Shown here: piece after piece, positions 56,572 through 64,000 of the stretch | How the letters are laid out: every line of letters starts with the position of its first letter | How positions within the stretch are numbered: position 1 is the stretch's first letter | DNA from: Liolophura sinensis | Taxonomy: Eukaryota; Mollusca; Polyplacophora; Chitonida; Chitonidae | Direction: 5' to 3' | Assembly: GCF_032854445.1 (NCBI RefSeq) | Contig: NC_088306.1 | Coordinates: 23,469,764 to 23,533,763, forward strand | Length of the DNA: 64,000 nucleotides | The notes under the pieces: model-generated | Seen by the model: only the letters and a program-made list of their open reading frames with translations | Told to the model about the DNA's origin: nothing | Database searches by the model: none | Program-made: the position numbers and the translations under genes

Positions 56572-58171
56572 ACAGTTGCCTTACAGACAACTATACACAA
56601 CTATATACAAGAAATATATAAAATTCGCAACATATCCATTCATTTTAGCCTAAGTCCACCGCCGGAATAGCTTTCCGACATAATTCGCCATTCCACCACT
56701 CAGCTGACCTCTGGTTTGTACCTAAAATAGAGCCGGAGAGATGTTAATATATAGTATATACAGTTTGATCACATGATAATAATCCCGCGACATAAAAGGG
56801 GTCCATCTTGTATAATCCCGGTCTAAAATCCATGCATGGTTGCTCAAAAACAACAACGCAAAACGTGACGAAGGATGACCTTAATTGAGGTCCTGTATGC
56901 CTGGCGGCAAGGCTGTTATATAAATGTAATTCATATTAAATGCTGATTGAGTGTTTCCTCGACTCACTGACCAATGAGGTGCTGCGTTAGTATTCTGGCT
57001 CGGTCGCAGTTTTGCTTCAAGACGTTTGTCTGGAATCTAACGATTGGCTGGAGAAAGCTACGGGGTTCTGTACTGTTGTCTACATCATGGATATGGCTTT
57101 CATCTAGATTTAAAGGTGAAAACTTCTCAAGTACAGCGTAAGTCCTTTAGTTAATGAATAAATGCTCATGCATATATTAAATTGTCCACGTGTTTAAACA
57201 CTTTTCCTTAGAAGATTCATCTGTGAATGTGAAAGTATACTTAACAGGGTATACTTTACTTTTCGTACTCGAGAAAGCTAAATATGCCATCTTCTATATA
57301 TCTGAAACCTTCAGCACTCTGAGATATAATTCACACAAAGGCTATACACATTGGAGTTCAAGATTTCAGTTCTGTAAATAAATACAAATATGACCATTTG
57401 TTTTCCATATTTTAATGGGTTGTTACCAAGCAACCATCTTTTCTCAGGCAATATCCTGCGCACAACGCGTTTACAAGTTTTTTCGTCAACTGAACCGTGG
57501 ACTGTGTGCAGTAAACCACATTCACACGACAGTTAATCTCACAAACAAGATTAACTTTGCCAAACTCATCTAAAAGGTAATTTTTTTCTGCAGCAGTTTT
57601 CGCCATGCTCTCATACACAAGAATGTGCAAAATGGCGCAACAATTTAAGCATTTACCTGAATATTTAGAAGAAAACAAAACCTACTGAGATAAATTGGTT
57701 AAAGGTTGTATTTCACATATTTTATACGCGTGACCACTGTTCTCGCTGGCCTGATTTTATTCTGCATGCTGTACTCTTTAGTGCTGGAACAAATCCGTCG
57801 TGTTGACGAACAAAGCTATTTTACCGCGCTTCCTGGGCCGCTACAAACAATTTTAAGATCATCAGAGGTTCAATTGTTTCAAGGGCGGTGAAACATGAAA
57901 GGAACTTTTCCATGCTTCACTGCGGTTGAAGTCTCCTCAACTTCTCCTGCATTTTCGCATTTCCTTCACATGCAAGTGAACAAATTTAAATAGTGTTTTT
58001 TAAAACACGAATTGGCCTATGAATATAAGTTAATATCTGTAAAATTCAAATGTAAGAGTTTTAATATAATGAGGGAATGGATGAATGAGTTATGATTTAA
58101 TGCCACTTTTACAGTCTTGCAGCTATATCGTGGTGAGAACATTTTAAACCGAAAGAAGGAATATGGTTTCC
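56572..58171. other. Intergenic region between gene 3 and the 56113 exon
   Basis: Presumably holds the promoter of the 56113-56571 gene; TATATACTATATAT lies about 180 bp upstream of its ATG on the minus strand. A minus-strand frame at 57412-57678 (88 codons, Cys-rich) has no recognised domain and is not called. Confidence 0.35.
58096..58101 (-). terminator. Candidate polyadenylation signal (ATTAAA) of gene 3
   Basis: ATTAAA on the minus strand about 75 nt beyond the stop codon at 58172-58174. Confidence 0.35.
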
Positions 58172-61100
58172 CTATTTTGGAAAGAAAATCTTAATTAACC
58201 CATACCTATTCATTGGCATTATTTCCTCCATAACCTGTATTTGGAGACCGTCTGTGGCACGACAGGATTGGCGGTAAGGCACTATGACTAGTGTGGCACT
58301 AAGGATGAGGCAGCTTCCGCTTACGTACAACGAGGCATCGTACATCTGAGTGATATCGTACAGAAACCCTGGAATAGTGGCAGAGGAAGTTCGTTTACAT
58401 CATAGAGAGGATGGAATGGTTTCCATCATAGGCCTACTAAACAAGTTAAACATTTGTTTCTAGTGCACATGAACGGTATTTGTTCACCGCAGGACAAACA
58501 CATCTGCGTGACCATGTTAAAACATTCGTAATTCGAAACCCTCGGCAGTCAGACGTAGTTCAGTAATTTTGTGCATTGTATAAGATTGTGATATGCTTGA
58601 GTCTTTACTTGGGCCCGACGTGGGAAGTAGGAAACCTAATAAAATATACACAGAAGCATTAGTACTTAGCTGAACCCGTATGATGTAGCCGAAGTAATGC
58701 TGTATATATTTATTTATTTATTTGATTGGTGTTTTACGCCGTACTCAAGAATATTTCACTTATACGACGGCGGCTAGCATTATGGTGGGAGGAAACTGGT
58801 CAGAGCCCGGGAGAAAAGTAACGTTGTAGCATTTGTATAAATGACCATATGCTTTTGTTTACCCACATGTCCAATTTGTTTATAAGCAAGCCCAGTTTAC
58901 CGACATGCTCAACTTGCACACGTGTCCAATTTGTTTATAGGCAAGCCCCAGTTTACCGACATGCTCAACATGCCCCCATGTCCAATTTGTTTATAGGCAA
59001 GCCCAGTTTACCGACATGCTCAACTTGAACACGTCCAATTTGCTTATAAGCAAGCCCAGTTTACCGACATGCTCAACTTGCCCACATGTCCAATTTGTTT
59101 ATAAGCAAGCCCAGTTTACCGACATGCTCAACTTGAACACATATCCAATTTACCCACAGGCCCAAATTGCCCATATGTCCAGGTTACCGATATGGCCAGT
59201 TTGTTAACATGCTCCGATAAATCGCCAACATGTTAGGTTTACCTGCAGACCCAAACAGACCACATGCAAAATATATATCTACAAGTCCAAATGGCCCACA
59301 CGCCCAGTTTAGGTGCATGTCCTCCTTGCCCACTTCACCAAATAGCCCACACGTCCAGTCTACCTACTTATCTTCATTGCTCACATGTCCAATTTGACTA
59401 TATGAAAGCCCAGTTTACCTATGTGCCCAGCTTACGCACATATCCAAATCGAACATATATCCAACTTGTCCACACCTGCCACTTCCTCCAAACGCTCAAT
59501 CTGCCTACCTGCCAGTGGACCACCAGACAGCGTGCCGAGTGCCTCAAACAAGAGAATGTACCCATAAGCGGTGGCGAAGTGTCTCAGTCCGACGATTTGT
59601 GCCAGAATAAGAGACAACAATGCGCCAAAACCTCCGGAGAATAGTCCAAACATCACTGCGAAAACCATCTGCATCAGATAATTGCTTGTAACAGGCATGA
59701 GCATCACAGAAATTCCAGTCAGGACAAAGGTTATGGCGTAAATATGGAAGGTTCTGTTCGTCAGGTAATGATCAACGACGCCGATGAGCGATCGGGCCAG
59801 AAGGTTCGCCAAGCCGACCGCTGACATCAGCATGGCGCTCTTGTTTCCGTCGATTCCCAAGGACTCTCCGTACGCGGGAAGATGGATGTAAATGGTTGCG
59901 AGTCCCATGCAGACGAGAATGTTATTCAAACACATGCATACGTAGCCTGGGTTTTGAAACACCGCGCAGTGTAACCCTTGCTGTTGCCGTTCCTCTTCTT
60001 TCGCGTCGTCGTTCATGCCGATGGTTTTCGGGAGCTCCATAGGTCGGAATATTGCCCCGAAGGCACAAGTGTTGAGAAGCACACCTCCTAGAATCAACAG
60101 CACCCCGCTCCAGTCATAGCTCTGGTACAGCCATCGTATCAGGGCCGGGAATAGGAACTGTCCGAACCCCACCCCTGATGATGTTATTCCAAGAGCTATA
60201 GAACGCCGTTTGTCGAAGTAGTGTGTGACCATGGTAACGGATGCCAGAAAACTGAAGCCGCCTCCTATACCTGTGATAATACAAATAATACAAATGAGTA
60301 TAGTATGGAGAGTAAAAGTAGTAAGAGCAGCGACGACATTCTGACTACTGGCAAATAGTCAAAGGTAACCGGTGAAATCCAGTCCCTTGTAAATTCAGTG
60401 AAGGTCATATTCTGTTTTTGTCGGTGCTTAAAAAGAAAGAATTTATACGCCCACTCGGACCATGGCTAGAGCAGAATTAGTTACGACCAATGTAATGATT
60501 CACTCCAGGATAAATTTGGTTTCATGTCCAAACAGCACTTCTCTTTGTGGATACTGTGTAAAGCATGCAACCTATAGAGCGCACTCGTGTTTTAAATATT
60601 TGTCTGATTTCATAAACGACTATAAACAGGTAAAAATCAACAGTTAATTGTGGACCAGGAATGGCAGAATAGATAGAGAGTAAATCCCAGATGGATACGT
60701 CTTAATGCAAAATTTGTGCGATCGTACATGCAATTCTTCTAAATAAACGAGTTGAAGACAAAATAAGTTTTATTTATTTTGTATTGAAAACAAAAGGAGA
60801 ATATGGACACCCCTAGAATAAATGACACGTGGTTACAACACAACATGAGGCTTTGAATTCAAATTCTGCTTAATTGATAATTTTATAATTTCATGCAAAG
60901 GGAGAAGGTCATCAAAGTCAACACTAAGTACAGCATTCTATAGCTCGTATGTTTCAATGAATCTGTCATACGGGAAGAGTATGATTCATGGAGTTGTTTC
61001 CCTTGGACTGCCTACTCTCGTCATCCACGAATATAACGACTACACCAGTGGTATATGTCTGAATTAAGTTTACGACAGTGACGCCTAAAAAATTGCAGAA

Positions 61101-61398
61101 GACCCTATCTGCAACCTATCTGTGACCATCTGCAACCTATTTGTTCTAGATTAACTGTTTATGCCGTAAATCTTTTACTATGATATAAATTGTCGGCAAA
61201 CTGAGTCAAACAAACAAATAAACAAAGAAGCAATCGAATGCGATGGTCTCTTACCGGACACAACGCCGAGAGAGAAGTAGAGGAAGTAAATATTTGGAGA
61301 GAAGAAGCTGAGGACAAGTCCTGATGATGCCAGAATTCCTCCAACAATTGTTGTAACTCTGCATCCGTATTTGTTGATAAACACAGCTGCCACAACCC
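58172..61398 (-). CDS. SLC16-type MFS transporter, paralog 3 (exons 2-4 visible, first exon outside)
   Basis: Minus-strand exons 61398-61255 (144 nt), 60270-59509 (762 nt) and 58368-58172 (stop TAG) join in phase 1 at Gly codons, exactly as in genes 1 and 2. Motifs: GVVAAVFINKYGC and FFSPNIYFLYFSLGVVSG in exon 2; THYFDKRRSIALGITSSG, LANLLARSLIGVV and GGFGALLSLILAQIVGL in exon 3; GFLYDITQMYDASLYVSG in exon 4. Exon 3 is eight codons longer than in the paralogs, through a more charged central loop (DDAKEEERQQQ). The C-terminus differs (RYGLIKIFFPK). As in the paralogs, TM8 shows Asn then Arg. No PWGWVV-type first exon was found between 61399 and 64000. It is more diverged from genes 1 and 2 than they are from each other. 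Confidence 0.88.
58705..58818 (-). repeat. SINE type A, tail and core
   Basis: (TTTA)n, GGTGTTTTACGCCGTACTC, CGGCGGCTAGCATTATGG and GGAAACTGGTCAGAGCCC. It lies in the last intron of gene 3. Confidence 0.8.
58858..59505 (+). repeat. Minisatellite, ~58-bp unit, ending at the exon 3 donor of gene 3
   Basis: Five clear units with ATGTCCAATTTGTTTATAAG, CAAGCCCAGTTTACCGACAT and GCTCAACTTG occupy 58858-59145. Increasingly degraded units with CCCACATGTCC motifs continue to about 59500, within a few bases of the splice donor at 59507-59508. Confidence 0.88.
60271..61254 (-). other. Intron 2 of gene 3
   Basis: Begins GTAAGAG and ends TTATCACAG on the minus strand. AT-rich, no repeat recognised apart from the short direct repeat ATCTGCAACCTAT near 61110-61140. 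Confidence 0.8.
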
Positions 61399-62576
61399 CT
61401 AAAGGAAAAACGAAAAACCACGACGGACTAAAAATGAACAGTGTAACTGTACGGATGAAAACCAGTCTCCATCCAGGTCGTATACAAATGTTTCCGATTT
61501 TGGGCCTTCTGTTTAGAGCAGAATATACCACACCTCGGGGTGTGCCAAAATTTTAAATAAATATAGTTCCGTCTGAATGGCAAACACAATGATTTTCACC
61601 TACCCGTCTGGGTTCACCTGAAAAGTCAGAATCTGTGAGGAGATTGGAAGTGGACGTGAAAGATGGTCTTCATTTCCGAAAATAGTCTGGCGCTCCTCAC
61701 TGTCTTGAACACAAACATAGAATTCCAAAACACATTCTTTTCACTTTGAGTTAACGGAATTTTTCTCCCAAACCATCTGGCCCATTGTCGGAAAGGTCTG
61801 AAGCACCGAGCTCTATATTTGGCATTATACCTGCATGTAATGTGAACAGATTCGTTACTGAATATATATGAACAAGTTAAATGGCAAATCAGAACAAAGC
61901 AAAAAATCCAAACGCATTTTGGCAAAATGATTTTGCAAACAGGAGACAATGAGAGAGATTTCCATAAAGTATTCAAATCAATCAAAGAACAAGAACGCCG
62001 TTCGTGTGTCTCTTGCAAGCTTTAGATCATTTCTACCAAAGCGGTCAGAACTTAACGTCGCACAGTAAATTAGTCCGTAATGACCATCGTAAATCTGAAA
62101 TAAAAATTAAAATTTCAAGATAACATAAGTATACATTAGGCCTGAGACACAGATGGTTTCTTTTGTTATTTTCAGGCTGTTCTGAAGAATATTTTATGTG
62201 ACGGAAGTCATTTTAATGGATGGGGGAAACACTGTTGTAAACCATCGACCTCTGGCAAATTGCTGTTGAACTTTTCCACAGGGCAAAGACAATGTGTGTG
62301 ACATACTGATGGAAGACTGGTGGCGTCCGGTGACTTTAATGAAAACAAAACAACATAAACACCCATGCGAACGCGGTCGACCGTTTATTGCCACCAGAAA
62401 TAGAAGTTCCCAGAAACAGTGGCGGTTGTGGAATCTCGAGGATCTGGTGTTGCAACTGTCCCGCCCATAACAGAAGCAATAATTACTCTATTATTTTAAA
62501 CTACGGACAATATAAATATGAATGGCCTTACTTATTCTTGGGTAAATACTACTTTATTATAAATAAGTGTGCCCTA
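61399..62576 (-). other. Probable intron 1 of gene 3, no other gene seen
   Basis: Ends in CCTTTAG before exon 2. A 130-codon minus-strand frame (61626-62018) has no recognised domain. A worn type A SINE core may lie at about 62195-62275. Confidence 0.4.
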
Positions 62577-62722
62577 CAGTGGAAGGTCGGACAGCAACCT
62601 GAGGATAGTCATGTATGTTCCCTGGACTCTGTCCGAAATTCCCTCATCATAATGCTGACCACCATCGTATAAGGGAGGTATTCTTGAGTACGGCGTAAAA
62701 CACCAATCATAAATAAATAAAT
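62577..62722 (+). repeat. SINE type A, 3' half
   Basis: AGTGGAAGGTCGGACAGC, CCTGGACTCTGTCCGAAATT, ACCACCATCGTATAAGGG and TTGAGTACGGCGTAAAACAC with an AAAT tail. Confidence 0.78.
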
Positions 62723-63132
62723 CAGTGTTGTTTGCAGAACACAAGAACAATGAAAAAGAAGCAGGCAATTTAACTACCAATAAGGATGAATGAAAGAGTG
62801 TTTACAGGCCTTTTTAGATAGCTGTCAAGCAAATTTAAACCCAGAACACCAGTCTCCTTCGAACATCGTGGAAACTAGATTTAGAGATGAAATTACTGGA
62901 TAATGTGGGGTCAGCCGCACTCTGGGAAAGAGATTTTTCTACAATCCACTGCTTCCATTGTTTTCGGGAACAGTATTACAGGGAGGTCAACGGCGATTTC
63001 ATGTGTGATCTTGCATAAAGTTCACTAGTCTTTCTACCTATGTGACACATGACACGAAATTGCCAAAGGACGTAGGCTTACTGCTAACAGTTTACCCCAT
63101 CCTTAAAACAGATCGCAGTAAAACTGAAATTA
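62723..63132. other. No gene seen
   Basis: Unique spacer without recognisable features. Confidence 0.35.
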
Positions 63133-63228
63133 TCTTTATTGATTTGGTTGGGGTTTTACGCTGTGCTCAAGAATATTTCACTTATACTTTCAGCAGAAAA
63201 GCGGGCAGAGTTGTGGGGAAAACCACAC
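63133..63228 (-). repeat. SINE type A, tail fragment
   Basis: TTGATTTGGTTGGGGTTTTA, GTGCTCAAGAATATTTCACT and GCGGGCAGAGTTGTGGGG. Confidence 0.65.
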
Positions 63229-63707
63229 CTTCCTGTGTTCAGATGTATAAACAATGACACGTACATGTACAATCGCATTCTGGATTATTTGTTCATTTTT
63301 CAATATTCATTTCTTTGTTACACATGTACACGTATATATGCCGTGTTCGCCAATTATTATAAGTATGTAACACAATACCTTCTATACTTAAATCAGAGTT
63401 AGTACGATACATACATTTTATTTGATTTCATTCCCGTAAACTGTTCATTCATACAGATAACGAAATATGTTGGTCCACGCTGTATAATAACTGTGCTGTG
63501 CGAAATACCGTAATAGCTGTTCGTGGGAAGGGAGATAACTCGCATAACCATTCACTGCATAATCTTACACTGTGGAGTAATGCTTGCTAATAAACTTTTT
63601 GTATGCTTTCCATTGTCAAGGTGTTCATCTGTGTCATAGACTGTCACGGTAATAAATGGACTAAACCAAACATCAGTTGCACTCGTCCTTCTTCCTACGG
63701 TCACACG
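63229..63707. other. No gene seen
   Basis: AT-rich spacer without recognisable features. Confidence 0.35.
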
Positions 63708-63930
63708 TGGATCTACCGCCCCAGAAATCGGACGCTCTACAAACTGAGCTATTGGGGCCGGTCGCCGGTGATCGTATTGGAGAGAAGCTCGTGAATAATT
63801 GTGGTGCCGTAGCGCGCTAACCAACCGGCCATGGAGATCTCCGTATTGAAAGTATAACATTCTTGAGCATGGCGTTACATAGCAACTAACTAACTAACAA
63901 ACTAACTAAATAAATAATAAATAAATATGT
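63708..63930. repeat. Composite of SINE B head, SINE A head and SINE A tail
   Basis: 63708-63764 is a reverse type B head (GGATCTACCGCCCCAGAAAT, CTGAGCTATTGGGGCCGGT). 63765-63837 is a reverse type A head (GCGCTAACCAACCGGCCATG). Then ATTCTTGAGCATGGCGTTAC is a forward tail followed by (AACT)n and (AAAT)n. Confidence 0.7.
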
Positions 63931-64000
63931 AAGAGCGTTTCAGAAAATAGAATGGATAACTTGAAACATGGTAAATACCGAAGGCGGATGCAGGGACATC

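Noticed and set aside
57412-57678. 88-codon minus-strand Cys-rich frame
   Set aside because: No signal peptide, no family resemblance and no regular cysteine spacing; could be real but cannot be supported.
61626-62018. 130-codon minus-strand frame
   Set aside because: Lies in the probable first intron of gene 3, has no SLC16 exon 1 motif and no other domain.

Overview
This window is eukaryotic nuclear DNA from an invertebrate, most likely a marine lophotrochozoan such as a bivalve mollusc. The reasons are intron-split genes with GT-AG junctions, AT-rich non-coding DNA, dozens of tRNA-headed SINE copies, a DNA transposon, an LTR retrotransposon, and many micro- and minisatellites. The species cannot be named from sequence alone. 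No bacterial operon, CRISPR array or viral genome was seen.

The genic backbone is a cluster of three related SLC16-type (monocarboxylate-transporter-like) major facilitator genes. Gene 1 (+, 14267-17275) is complete: four coding exons and a 414-residue protein. Gene 2 (-, 36940-25374) has the same four-exon plan with identical exon 2 and 3 lengths. Its first exon carries small indels relative to gene 1, so the copy is either decaying or uses another splice donor. Gene 3 (-, 61398-58172 visible) has exons 2-4; its first exon was not found and probably lies beyond the right edge. Every visible intron in all three is phase 1 and splits a codon in the same place, normally glycine, so the copies arose by duplication. 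Two other coding candidates are a 459-nt acidic first exon with a perfect donor (56113-56571, -) and a tiny possible first exon at 720-744 (-).

The 9.1-kb second intron of gene 2 holds a nest of mobile DNA. A Harbinger-like DNA element (28719-34039, TAA target duplication, matching inverted ends, MADF/Myb-like start) contains a decayed Ty3-type LTR retrotransposon. That in turn contains a tRNA-derived SINE with a 12-bp target duplication. The order of insertion can therefore be read directly. A tyrosine-recombinase (DUF3504/Crypton-like) remnant lies at 50448-50991.

The rest is mainly repeats. There are three SINE types: A, with a conserved core and an AAAT tail; B, with a CACT tail; and C, with a different body but the same 3' end as B. 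There are two fold-back elements (39462-39630 and 43752-44490), several minisatellites (6586-7012, 17306-17810, 17931-18112, 40065-40232, 40981-41072, 45065-45415, 58858-59505) and a 71-unit TA tract. Long intervals such as 9226-10760, 20911-23520, 36941-39440 and 45416-48280 showed no gene I can support.
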